Shown here: piece by piece, positions 37,143-47,490 of the stretch
Layout: each line of letters starts with the position of its first letter
Numbering within the stretch: the stretch's first letter is position 1
From: Nansenia antarctica
Lineage: Eukaryota; Chordata; Actinopteri; Argentiniformes; Microstomatidae
NCBI GenBank assembly: GCA_963989245.1
Contig: OZ022339.1
Span: 14,221,744 to 14,285,743, forward strand
Reading direction: 5' to 3'
Length of the DNA: 64,000 nt
The notes under the pieces: generated by a model
Seen by the model: the letters and a program-made list of their open reading frames with translations, nothing else
What the model was told of the DNA's origin: nothing
Database searches by the model: none
Position numbers and translations under genes: made by a program

Positions 37143-37795
37143 TCATCTACATTTACATTTACATTTTTGGCATTTAGCAGACGCCTTATTCCAAAGCGAC
37201 TTACAATCAATACATTTGAATACTAAGCATGTGAATCAGCAGTCCACCATTCGTTGCAGGAAGAGTACTCTAGCTCGGGCCCGGGGCCACTGATAGGAGG
37301 AAAAACCTTCTCCGTATTATCGCCTTCTACTAAAACGTTTTTTTATTTTTATTTTTTTATTACTGGAGAAACTGAGAAACAGTACAATGGGGGCAATAGA
37401 AGTTCTAGGGACACAGTAGAGGGGAAAGCGGGTGTCTTTAGGAGACGTAGTGGTGAGGGTCGGAAGATGTCTCAGGAGGAGCAGTTAAGATGTAACCTGA
37501 AGAGATGGGTCTTCAGTCTACGACGGAAGATGGGTAGTGACTCTGCCGTTCTGACAGCCGTGGGGAGCTCATTCCACCAGCGGGGAGCCAGTGTTGTGAA
37601 GAGACGTGATCGGGCAGCCCGACTGCTGTGTAGAGGAGGTGGGGCCAGTCGGCCAGCCGAGGTGGAGGAGCGGAGTGAGCGGGCAGGGGTTTGGGGGGTT
37701 ACCATTTCCTTCAGGTAGGCAGGGGCTGTCCCTTTAGCTGCCTGGTATGCAAGCACCAGGGTCTTGAATCTGCCTCCATATTCTCCATTTCTCAA
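37143..37795 (-). mobile_element. L2-like LINE 3' end inserted in the transposase pseudogene
   Basis: The - strand frame from about 37760 reads RFKTLVLAYQAAKGTAPAYL, SGRLAPPPLHSSRAARSRLF-type residues, WWNELPTAVRTAESLPIFRR and KTHLFRLHLNCSS then stop, the C-terminus of fish L2 ORF2. The 3' tail (AAGTCGCTTTGGAATAAGGC-like) runs to 37143. It is 5'-truncated and splits the IS630 reading frame at the conserved PPYSP motif. Confidence 0.85.
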
Positions 37796-37984
37796 CCATA
37801 TTGAGGAGTTCTTTTCATCTTGGTGTTGGAAGGTATATGAACACGGGCCCCATGAGGGCATACTCCTCCTACAAGCAATGGAGGAAGCATGTGGTGATAT
37901 AGATGCTGAAGCATATCAGACCCAGATTCGTCATGCCAGGTGATACTTTCCCCGCTGCTTGGCCAGGGAGGACATTGCCTGTGT

Positions 37985-38182
37985 TTGTTTTGTTTTTTTA
38001 ATGAGTGGGGCAGTCCCTCTCATATTTTTCATTTTATTGGACAGATATAGTGAAGACAGACAGGAAAGTAGGGAGAAGAAGGGAGAGAGTGTATGTCAGC
38101 AGGGCATGGGCCGTGTTCGAACCCATGCCGACATGTGCACTGTAGACCGCAGTGCTAGACCACTGGACAACCCCAGGCCACA
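37985..38182 (-). mobile_element. tRNA-derived SINE, same family as 12046-12244
   Basis: Shares GAGTGGGGCAGTCCCTCTCA and ATATTTTTCATTTTATT with the first copy. The tRNA-like head (GGTTCGAACACGGCCCATGC on the - strand) lies at the right end. It is flanked by (G/A)ACATTGCCTGTG at about 37972-37984 and 38183-38195, the target duplication within the IS630 transposase frame (REDIACD). Confidence 0.85.
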
Positions 38183-38569
38183 AACATTGCCTGTGATGCC
38201 TGTCGATGACATCCTGTGGCCACACAGAAACGAAAGGCAGGATGCAGCCTAATTTTATTTCGTCTTTACAGTAAATGCAGAAGGCTTATTTTCTTTTTTC
38301 TATTGCTTGTTCTGATTTTACAAATCCAACTGTGTTTGCTGAAATGCACACAGTATGTTACAACTCCCAGATCGTACTGCTCTACGTCTAGGGGAGGTAG
38401 GGGAGCCGAAACCCCAAAAAGTATGCACCCAGCTTAATGTGGGGAACTAAAAACAAGTCACAAACAAATACAACTGAAGTGCAATCATTTATTTACAACA
38501 ATAGTGGTGAGGTCACAAGCCAAAGGACAACAGGTAGACTATGAGCGGCGTCGAGTCAGAGAAATCAAC

Positions 38570-39290
38570 AATAAAGTGCAACCCTAAACCCTAAATTAAT
38601 ATTACACTTACGGATGATCTGACCCAAAGGAAGCATATACATTATATAGTAAATAATATCGGGCCAAGAATTGACCCCTGGGGAACACCACATGAGAGGA
38701 GGGCTGGGGAAGAGTTCCACCTGCTTGGCCGTCCTTGTGCGGGGCCTTTGTGGTCTGTGCTTGCTTGGCTGGGCCGGGTGTGCTGGTGGTGGGGCGGGCT
38801 GGGTGTGTGGGGCGGCGGAGGCTCCCCCGGGGGGGGGGGGGGGGGCCCACCGCTGGGTGCTGGCAGGCAAACTGGCTAGTAGTCGCTCTATGTGTAGAGG
38901 GCTGCAAGGGAATTTTCCTGGCTACATAGTGTACAGGTTTTTACTTTTGCCTGCTTGCGGCTCTGTCAGTATTGATTGACTGATTGACTGAGAATGTTCA
39001 TTATGTGAAGCGCATTGAGTTGCATCTTGTAAGAAATGCGCTATACAAATAAAATTTGATTTGATTTGATTTGAAGAGGAGAATTCTCCCATTACACCAG
39101 AAAAAGATCTGTCAGAGAGGTAGGAGCGAAACCAGGCAAGAGCAGTGTCCTTAATGTCAACACAGTTTTCCAGGTGATTTAAAAGGATATCATGGTTGAC
39201 CATCAAATGCAGAGTTCAAATAGAGTCAAATTAAAATTGAACCGGCTCCAGAGTCATTGGTAAATTTAACAAGAGTGGTTTCTGTGCATA
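38570..39290 (-). pseudogene. LINE reverse transcriptase fragments with nested insertion
   Basis: On the - strand, 39206-39062 reads VNHDILLNHLENCVDIKDTA, LAWFRSYLSDRSFSGVMGEF, and 38695-38600 reads CGVPQGSILGPILF in one frame. These are consecutive RT motifs (the GVPQG box) of an L2-like LINE. They are separated by about 365 bases ending in a TTGATTTGATTTGA LINE tail (39010-39075). Frames are broken. Confidence 0.75.
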
Positions 39291-39297
39291 GGACTAA

Positions 39298-39588
39298 GGC
39301 CCCCCCCCCTCCAATCAAACAGGGCCAGGGAGCATGACCTCATAGGACTATGCCCCCCCCCCTCCAATCAAACAGGGCCAGGGAGCATGACCTCATAGGA
39401 CTATGCCCCCCCCCCCACCTCCAATCAAACAGGGCCAGGGAGCATGACCTCATAGGACTATTTCCCCCCCCCTCCAATCAAACAGGGCCAGGGAGCATGA
39501 CCTCATAGGACTATGCCCACCCCCCCTCCAATCAAACAGGGCCAGGGAGAATGACCTCATAGGACTATGCCCCCCCCCCCCCCCCCCT
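39298..39588. repeat. 52-58-bp minisatellite (array 2, about 6 copies)
   Basis: Same unit as 35456-36048 (CCAATCAAACAGGGCCAGGG...), separated from array 1 by 3.25 kb of inserted mobile DNA. Copies here mostly read ACTATGCC where array 1 reads ACTACGTC. Confidence 0.95.
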
Positions 39589-39714
39589 CCAGGGAAGAAG
39601 CACCACCACCACCAACACCTTCCTGTTATTCACCTCGTAAACGCCCTTGACTGTCATTCCTTTGCTGCCAGTTGACAGCCGTAAACCCGCCTGTTCCCGC
39701 ACTATAAACCAACT

Positions 39715-39971
39715 AAATGTTCTGCACTTATATAGCGCCTTTATCCAAAGCGCTCTACAACGGCCTCTCATTCACCCATTCACACACCCATTCACACACC
39801 ATTGGAGGCAAGCTACCATGCAAGGCGCTAGCCCGCTCACTGGGAGCAATTTGGGGTTCAGTGTCTTGCCCAAGGACCCTTCGACATGTGGCCAGCCGGG
39901 ACTTGAACCGCCGATCTGCCAACCTTGCGATCATTAGACGGCGGCTCTACCTCTTGCGCCACAGCCGCCCC
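39715..39971 (-). mobile_element. V-SINE-type tRNA-derived SINE
   Basis: On the - strand it begins with a tRNA-like head (GGCTGTGGCGCAAGAGGTAG, GGTTCAAGTCCCGGC). It continues with the conserved V-SINE core (GGTCCTTGGGCAAGACACTG, AACCCCAAATTGCTCCC) and ends with GCGCTATATAAGTGCAGAAC. About 257 bases, nearly full length. Confidence 0.85.
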
Positions 39972-40005
39972 ATACTAACTATAATATATATATAATAATA
40001 TATAT

Positions 40006-40044
<39 letters not shown>

Positions 40045-41560
40045 TATACTAACATATAAACTATAAACTGGTTTCACCCCAATTGCCGTATTTGTAGGGT
40101 GACGATCTAAGACACAAACAAGTTGGGAGAGGAAAAGGAAGGTCTTTGAGGGTTCATCCCTCTGCTTTGGGGGGTACTCGCAAATCCACAGGCACTGACA
40201 CGGATGGTGAGAAACTGTGAGAAAACTGTGAGAAAACATTATTGCTCACAGGGATACAGTAGCCTACCTCAGGTGTAAAGATGGCAAACATGCTGGGTCG
40301 TAAAATACAAGATGCCTTTTCACATTTCACCATGAGCGGAATATTATTAACAGTAGCAGAGTGACTCATAATTGTTTACAAAAGGGGGCGAAACCTGCTG
40401 ACCCTTGTCATTTTCACAATAGCCGGTGCTGCAAATGGCAACTGCCAGTGTTGGTGACGGGTAATGGCCAAATTGAGAAATCTCTCTAACGAGATGTCAC
40501 TGCAATGTTGACGTTGATGAACCATAATACCATATAGGGTCTTTTTCTATATCCTGGTCCATCTCTGTCAAGCGTCACCTTATATAACAGTATGATGACT
40601 CGTCGCTTGTTAAGTCTGACGTCAAAAGTGACGTTTAGCCATTTCCGAGTCCAAACCAGAAATTCTCCGCACCAGAGTACCTGTGAACTGCAGCGGTAGA
40701 AGAATGACAGTTTAATCGTTTTTTAGACTCGGATCTATTCATACAACAAGGGACACAGCACTGTCCCGTTTTCTCCATATTGTCAGGGTATTTGAGCCTC
40801 GGAAAAGCGCTATATAAATATAATTATTATTATTATTTCGGCATTTCGAAGACAGCGCCTCAGCCAACGTTGGACCCGGAAACACGTCACGAAGCGGCAT
40901 CCGAAGTGTTTCCCATGAGCAGAAAAATCCTATGGGTCACTAAGCGACCAGTTCACCGTACCGAACAGCGTATTGAAGATGAAGTTCTACCGAAACACGG
41001 GTGATGCAAAACCCTTCCCCCGGAAGAGCACTTTCCTTCCACTGCCAGTACTGTGTTCATCTGAATCATCCTTCAGCTGTGCTCTTGGAACATGCCCTCT
41101 TTCTTGCAATCATTTGACATTGACAGTAATAAAAGATACTTGTCTCCATGTTCTAAAATCTTCTTGTTCAAACACAGTTACTATGACACAGCCAACTCAC
41201 AACCTCTACTACTAACTGTAACATTTTGAGACACATGAAATAGCACCTATAGAGACTTCTGTAGATAACTGCATCACACTGCAATATACTGTACATCACA
41301 ACATGTTTTTGCTACTTCCTACAGTCTAAGAGGTGATTGTGCGTTTTTATTTTCAATAGGTCTGTATTTTGTTTGGATTATAAATATACATGATGATGGA
41401 AGGAAAGTTTAGATTACATTTGTTTGATTTAATGCATACATATGCCGAGGCTGGGCCGAGTGTATGGAATATGGCAAGGATTAACTGAGAAAGAAAGATG
41501 AGCTCTTTAAAACACGAATGTACGCCCTTACAAACACTAGAGGGCAGTGTAGTACTGTCA
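39972..41560. other. Intergenic with AT palindrome and LINE tail
   Basis: AT-rich palindromic run 39980-40045. A LINE tail (GCGCTATATAAATATAATTA then TTATTATT) at about 40805-40840. A G/C-richer block 40850-41010 is open on the + strand (PETRHEAASEVFPMSRKILW) but matches nothing I recognise. No gene is called. Confidence 0.5.
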
Positions 41561-41572
41561 TAACCCAGGAGG

Positions 41573-41587
41573 TGTGTGTGTGCGTGT

Positions 41588-41657
<70 letters not shown>

Positions 41658-41759
41658 CATTGGGATAAAGTGGCAATTTTCAGATTCCAAATTGGTCTGG
41701 ATGTGGGTGTCTATGGCCTGTTCAGGTATGAGTCTGTGTGGTCCACAGATTCACAGCTG

Positions 41760-41825
<66 letters not shown>
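41573..41825. repeat. Two (GT)n microsatellites
   Basis: GT tracts 41573-41656 and 41763-41825, separated by 105 bases of unique DNA. Confidence 0.94.
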
Positions 41826-41826
<1 letters not shown>

Positions 41827-42466
41827 ACAGAGTGCTTATTAATGTGTCCTTTCACCAGCTTATGAAGTCCTGATTGTGTGTCATTGTTTTGTCTTCATGG
41901 ATTTGAATACCCAGCCCGCATTCAAAAGCAAGCTGCCATTTTCATCATAACCCAACAAAGTGCATTTTGTGACTTCCAAGCCATCAACACGCTAACAATA
42001 CTAATCAGAACAGCCTTTGGTTCCAAAGCCTAACTAGGATACATTATTGTATTAAAACAACATTTTATATGAGACTAAGAGATTTGGGGAGGGGTGGGGG
42101 AGGTGATGCCTGTGTTCATGAAATCCTCTAAAGACATCCATCACTGTCTTTCCTTCTAGTGTCTTTCCTTTCATTGGCTCGTTGAATGTGGAGGCTATGA
42201 CAAAATAGCTGGCTAATTCCAGTAATTACGCCTTTTCGTCTGAGGGAATTTGTGGATGACAGCGTTTCATTTGGATCATTGTGCCTGTAGCTCTGGGAGT
42301 GGTGTTGTAGCTGACAGAGCACCGACAGGTCACCCATTAGCAAGGTGTACTTCAACAAGGAAAAACACAAAAGTTGAGCTGGGGTGGCAAAGAGAAAGAG
42401 TAGAAGAATAGGATACCTCGGAAATAATAATTAAACAAAACAATGTTAACCCACCCAACCTTAAAC
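41826..42466. other. Intergenic, unique
   Basis: No gene or repeat recognised up to the left end of the next Tc1 element at 42469. Confidence 0.5.
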
Positions 42467-42544
42467 TACACTGGGGTGCAGAAATTTGGGCACCCCTGGT
42501 TTAAATGTCAGTTACATTTAATCTCCAAGTGATTGAAAGCCTTT

Positions 42545-43160
42545 CCTACGACCTCAACACAAAATTAAGCACCTGAAGTATGCAAAAGAAAACCTTGAGA
42601 AACCTGAAGCCTATTGGAACAATGTTTGGACAGACGAAACCAAAATGTAACTTTTTGACCACAACCAAAGAAGGTATGTTTGGAGAAAAAATGGTGAAGC
42701 ATTTGTAGAGAACAACACCATGCCAACTGTTAAGCATGGAGGTGGATCCATTATGCTTTGGGGTTGTGTAGCAGCTGGGGGCACAGGCAATATTGTGCGG
42801 GTGGAAGGAAGAATGGATTCCACCAAATATCAAGACATTCTAGAGGCTAATGCATTCTAAAGGCTAATGTATGACGAAGGTCAGTCCAGAAATTGAAGTT
42901 GAAGAGAGGTTGGGTATTCCAGCAAGACAATGACCCAAAGCATATCTCAAAATCAACCATGAAGTACCTCCAGGAAAGACGGATGAATGTTTTGGAATGG
43001 CCGTCACAGTCCCCAGACTTAATATTACTATATTATTGAAAATCTGTGGAGAGATCTCAAACATGCCGTGCATGCAAGAAGGCCAAGGTGTTCTGCCAGG
43101 AAGAATGGGTAACAAGAATTTAAAGATTCTTAGCTGGCTACAGGAAGCGTTTGCAAGCTG
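42545..43160 (+). pseudogene. Tc1 transposase, frameshifted
   Basis: The + strand pieces in order are AKENLEKPEAYWNNVWTDET (first catalytic Asp), RYVWRKNGEAF, KHGGGSIMLWGCVAAGGTGN, QDNDPKHISKSTM-like residues (second Asp) and IIENLWRDLKHAVHARRP (the Glu). Several frameshifts and stop codons are present (for example TAA after ETKM). It is a DD34E-type enzyme remnant and is inactive. Confidence 0.85.
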
Positions 43161-43165
43161 TTATA

Positions 43166-43629
43166 CAGTTGAGGCCAAAATGATTAGCCCCCCAGGAATT
43201 ATGGAACATTTTCCTAAAATTCTTCCCAATGTTTGCAGCATTGATAAAACTTTATATAATCAAACATTCACCAGTGCTATATTGGAATATAACATAAGTT
43301 TTTAGGCTTGCTTTATCAAATAAAGTGAAAAATGGGGTGGTCAAAAATATTAGCCCCCATGTGAATATTTGCTTTAAAAACACACCTAATCAACCAATCC
43401 GCTTTCAAACCACACCTGTGCAGTCAATTGGCTTCCTAACAACAACTGCGCATTCAATCAGCATAAAAGGACTCCAAGAAACAGGGCACTTGAACACATT
43501 ATTGAGAGGGACTATACTACTACTCTTACTCACCATGCCAAAGACAAAGGAAATCAGTCTTGAGGTCAGTAAGAAGATAGTGGAGGCTCATGATAAGGGG
43601 GAAGGCTACACTGCCATTTCCAAGTGTCT
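43166..43629 (+). mobile_element. Second Tc1-like element, 5' part, inserted in the first
   Basis: Starts after TA with CAGTTGAGGCCAAAATGATT. An ATG at 43534 opens MPKTKEISLEVSKKIVEAHD, KGEGYTAISKCL, a Tc1 transposase N-terminal domain. The frame is cut at about 43630 by an L2 fragment. The opposite end was not found. Confidence 0.75.
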
Positions 43630-43639
43630 AGAACCGCTG

Positions 43640-43797
43640 TACGTTGCATCATTGCTCTTCAGGCTACACCTTAGCTGTCTCTCCTGAAACCTCTCCATCC
43701 TCTCTACCCTCCTGTACAGTTTCTCCAGTGTAAAAAAACTAAACAAAAAGTCGCTTTGGATAAAAGCATCTGCTAAATGCCAAAAATGTAAATGTAA
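43640..43797 (+). mobile_element. L2-like 3' end (sense)
   Basis: Reads LLFRLHLSCLS, stop, then the L2 tail GTCGCTTTGGATAAAAGCAT and CTGCTAAATGCCAAAAATG. It interrupts the Tc1 transposase. Confidence 0.8.
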
Positions 43798-43892
43798 GAG
43801 AGACATTGTGAGAAGGGACATTGTGGAGTTAGTGTGAGAAGGGACATTGTGGAGTTAGTGGAAGACAGACATTGTGGGTTAGTGGAAGAGTG
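43798..43892. repeat. Short tandem repeat between inverted L2 copies
   Basis: About four copies of a GACATTGTGGAGTTAGTG-type unit (24-27 bp). Confidence 0.8.
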
Positions 43893-44690
43893 AAATTTAC
43901 ATTTTGATTTTAGCAGACGCCTTTAAGCGACTTATTTAGACAAATGTATTTGCTGTTAAGTGAATCGTCTATCCATCAGTCATGGCAAGAAACGTAATCT
44001 CTGCACGGAACATAGGCCATTGGCAGTCATAATGCAAGAAGAAGGAAGAATTAAGTTTTGTTTGTTTTTTTACAGTAGAGAAACTGTACAGGAGGGTAGA
44101 AAGGATGGAGAGGTTTCAGGAGGGACAGTTAAGGTGTAGTCTGAAGAGAGCAGTCATTCCACAGCAGAAGACAGGCAGTGACTCTTCAGTCCTCAAAGCA
44201 GTGGGAAGCTCATTCCACCAGCAGGGCACCAGGACGGTGAAAAGCCACGACCAGGTAGCACGACTGCTGCATCCCTGTAGAAGCGGTGGGGCCAGTCGAC
44301 CAGAAGAGGTGAAAGAGCGGCGTGAACAGGCTGATGTTTGAGGGGTGACCATTGCTTGCAGGTAGGCAGGGGCTGTTCCCTTTGCTGCCTGGTAGGCAAG
44401 CACCAGGGTCTTGAATCTGATGCAAGCTACTATTGGGAGCCAGTAAAGGGTGTGAAGGAGAGGGGTAACATGGGAGAAAATGGGGAGGTTGAACACCAGA
44501 CGGACGGCAGCATTCTGGATGACCTGCAGAGGTCTGATGACAGAGGCGGGGGGCCCGGCTAGGAGTGCGTTGCAGTAATCAAGGTGGGAGATGACCAGTG
44601 TCTGAACCAAGAGTTGTGCTGCTTCTCTGGTGAGGAATGGACGCATCCTTCTGATGACATCATGGAGGTCAATCTGTAACTAATCCTTTT
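43893..44690 (-). mobile_element. L2-like LINE 3' end with 176-residue ORF2 remnant
   Basis: The - strand frame 44646-44116 reads MRPFLTREAAQLLVQTLVIS, HLDYCNALLAGPPASVIRPL, QVIQNAAVRLVFNLPIFSHV, then LHTLYWLPIV, RFKTLVLAYQAAKGTAP, WWNELPTALRTEESLP and FRLHLNCPS, the C-terminal third of fish L2 ORF2 including the HLDYCN motif. The 3' tail runs to 43893. It faces the sense copy at 43640-43797, forming an inverted pair. The frame is open, but 5'-truncated. Confidence 0.88.
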
Positions 44691-44826
44691 CCGCCTCCTA
44701 CGACGTGGACGAGGGGTTGGATTTTAGGAGGCAAGAATGAACAAAGGGACGGATGACGAAAAACCGGACAAACGGAAGAACTGAAGGATGGATGGACAGA
44801 CGGCAGAACGAAAGACTGAAAAATCC

Positions 44827-44920
44827 ATCAAGGTGGGAGATGGCCAGTGTCTGGACCAAGAGTTGTGCTGCTTCTCTGGTGAGGAATGGATGTATCCTTC
44901 TGATGACATCATGGAGGTAG
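44827..44920 (-). repeat. Duplicated L2 segment at the head of the minisatellite
   Basis: About 92 bases nearly identical to 44578-44670 (shared ACCAAGAGTTGTGCTGCTTC, TCTGATGACATCATGGAGG). The large minisatellite starts where this copy ends. Confidence 0.85.
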
Positions 44921-47490
44921 TGGTAGAAACGTCATTGAGGAGGTGGTGGTAGAGAGACATCATGGAGGTGGTGGTGGTAGAGAGACATCATGGAGGTGGT
45001 GGTGGTGGTAGAGAGACATCATGGAGGAGGTGGTAGAGACATCATGGAGGTGGTGGTAGAGGCATCATGGAGGTGGTGGTGGTGGTAAAGAGACAGCATG
45101 GGGGGGGGGGGGTGGTAGAGACAGCATGGAGGTGGTGGTGGTAGAGACATCATGGAGGTGGTGGTGGTGGTGGTAGAAGAGACAGCATGGAGGTGGTGGT
45201 GGTGGTGGTAGAGACATCATGGAGGTGGTGGTGGTAGAGACAGCATGGAGGTGGTGGTGGTAGAGACATCATGGAGGTGGTGGTAGAGAGACATCATGGA
45301 GGTGGTGGTAGAGAGACATCATGGAGGTGGTGGTAGAGAGACATCATGGAGGTGGTGGTGGTAAAGAGACAGCATGGAGGTGGTGGTGGTGGTGGTAGAG
45401 ACAGCATGGAGGTGGTGGTGGTAGAGACATCATGGAGGTGGTGGTGGTGGTGGTAGAGACAGCATGGAGGGGGTGGTGGTAGAGAGGCAGCATGGAGGAG
45501 GTGGTGGCGGTAGAGACATCATGGAGGGGGTGGTGGTAGAGAGGCATCATGGAGGTGGTGGTAGAGAGACAGCATGGAGGAGGTGGTGGTGGTAGAGACA
45601 TCATGGAGGGGGTGGTGGTAGAGAGGCATCATGGAGGCGGTGGTGGTAGAGACAGCATGGAGGTGGTGGTGGTGGTGGTAGAGACAGCATGGAGGTGGTG
45701 GTGGTGGTGGTGGTAGAGACAGCATGGAGGAGGTGGTGGTGGTAGAGACAGCATGGAGGTGGTGGTGGTGGTAGAGAGACATCATGGAGGTGGTGGTGGT
45801 AGAGAGACATCATGGAGGTGGTGGTGGTAGAGAGACATCATGGAGGTGGTGGTGGCAGAGAGACAGCATGGAGATGGTGGTAGAGAGACATCATGGAGGT
45901 GGTGGTGGCAGAGAGACATCATGGAGGTGGTGGTAGAGAGACATCATGGAGGAGGTGGTAGAGAGACATCATGGAGGTGGTGGTGGTAGAGAGACATCAT
46001 GGAGGTGGTGGTAGAGAGACATCATGGAGGAGGTGGTAGAGAGACATCATGGAGGAGGAGGTGGTAGAGAGACATCATGGAGGTGGTGGTAGAGAGACAT
46101 CATGGAGGAGGTGGTAGAGAGACATCATGGAGGAGGAGGTGGTAGAGAGACATCATGGAGGAGGTGGTAGAGAGACATCATGGAGGTGGTGGTAGAGAGA
46201 CATCATAGAAGTGGAGGTAGAGAGACATCATGGAGGTGGGGGTGGTAGAGAGACATCATGGAGGAGGTGGTAGAGAGACATCATGGAGGAGGTGGTAGAG
46301 AGACATCATGGAGGAGGTGGTAGAGAGACATCATGGAGGAGGTGGTGGTAGAGAGACATCATGGAGGTGGTGGTAGAGAGACATCATGGAGGTGGTGGTA
46401 GAGAGACAGCATGGAGGTGGTGGTAGAGAGACATCATGGAGGAGGTGGTAGAGAGACAGCATGGAGGTGGTGGTAGAGAGACAGCATGGAGGTGGTGGTA
46501 GAGAGACATCATGGAGGTGGTGGTGGTGGTAGAGACATCATGGAGGTGGTGGTAGAGACATCATGGAGGAGGTGGTAGAGAGGCATCATGGAGGTGGTGG
46601 TAGAGAGGCATCATGGAGGTGGTGGTAGAGAGACAGCATGGAGGTGGTGGTGGTGGTAGAGACAGCATGGAGGAGGTGGTGGTGGTAGAGACAGCATGGA
46701 GGAGGTGGTGGTGGTAGAGACATCATGGAGGTGGTGGTGGTGGTAGAGACAGCATGGAGGAGGTGGTGGTGGTAGAGACAGCATGGAGGAGGTGGTGGTA
46801 GAGACAGCATGGAGGAGGTGGTGGTAGAGACAGCATGGAGGTGGTAGAGACATCATGGAGGTGGTGGTGGTGGTAGAGAGATAGCATGGAGGTGGTGGTG
46901 GTGGTAGAGACAGCATGGAGGTGGTGGTGGTGGTAGAGACAGCATGGAGGTGGTAGAGACATCATGGAGGTGGTGGTGGTGGTAGAGAGATAGCATGGAG
47001 GTGGTGGTGGTGGTAGAGACAGCATGGAGGTGGAGGTGGTGGTAGAGACAGCATGGAGGAGGTGGTGGTGGTAGAGACAGCATGGAGGAGGTGGTGGTAG
47101 AGACAGCATGGAGGAGGTGGTGGTGAAAGAGACAGCATGGAGGTGGTGGTGGTGAAAGAGACAGCATGGAGGTGGTAGAGACAGCATGGAGGTGGTGGTG
47201 GTGGTAGAGAGACAGCATGGAGGTGGTGGTGAAAGAGACATCATGGAGGTGGTGGTGGTGAAAGAGACATCATGGTGGTGGTAGAGAGACAGCATGGAGG
47301 AGGTGGTGGTGGTAGAGACAGCATGGAGGTGGTGGTGGTGAAAGAGACAGCATGGAGGTGGTGGTGGTGGAGACAGCATAGAGGTGGTGGTGGTGGTGGT
47401 AGAGACAGCATGGAGGTGGTGGTGGTAGAGACAGCATGGAGGTGGTGGTAGAGAGATAGCATGGAGGTGGTGGTAGAGACAGCATGGAGG
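44905..47490. repeat. 24-30-bp minisatellite, about 2.6 kb
   Basis: Unit GACATCATGGAGGTGGTGGT then GGTAGAGA, with variable numbers of GGT, ATC/AGC alternation and occasional AAAGA. About 95-100 units. The apparent Pro/His/Ser-rich proteins on the - strand (up to 290 residues, HAVSTTTT, LSLPPPPP) are the repeat read in three frames and are not genes. Confidence 0.96.

Larger units (their letters stand above)
36720..38260 (+). pseudogene. IS630-type (Tc1/mariner superfamily) transposase, decayed
   Basis: The + strand pieces read an Arg/Gly-rich N-terminus, SDEIGATWVDHV, then DEVGFNLAKR, GQRRGGNITMCAAINH, LVRNWFIDHP, FVIHLPPYSPFLN-like residues, HIEEFFSSWCWKVYEHGPHE, LLLQAMEEACGDID, YFPRCLAREDIAC and DDILWPHRNERQDAA. 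This fits the IS630-like DDE transposases abundant in fish. Faults: the stretch between the helix-turn-helix and DEVGF is deleted, the region that should hold the second catalytic Asp (WDN) is missing, a TGA replaces Arg before YFPRC (37939), and L2 and SINE insertions split it. It is not functional. Confidence 0.8.

Noticed and set aside
39880..39971. tRNA gene
   Set aside because: Head of a V-SINE; the V-SINE core and tail follow directly.
40780..41215. Possible small gene with PETRHEAASEVFPMSRKILW
   Set aside because: Starts inside a LINE tail, no family match, no convincing splice sites or poly(A) signal.
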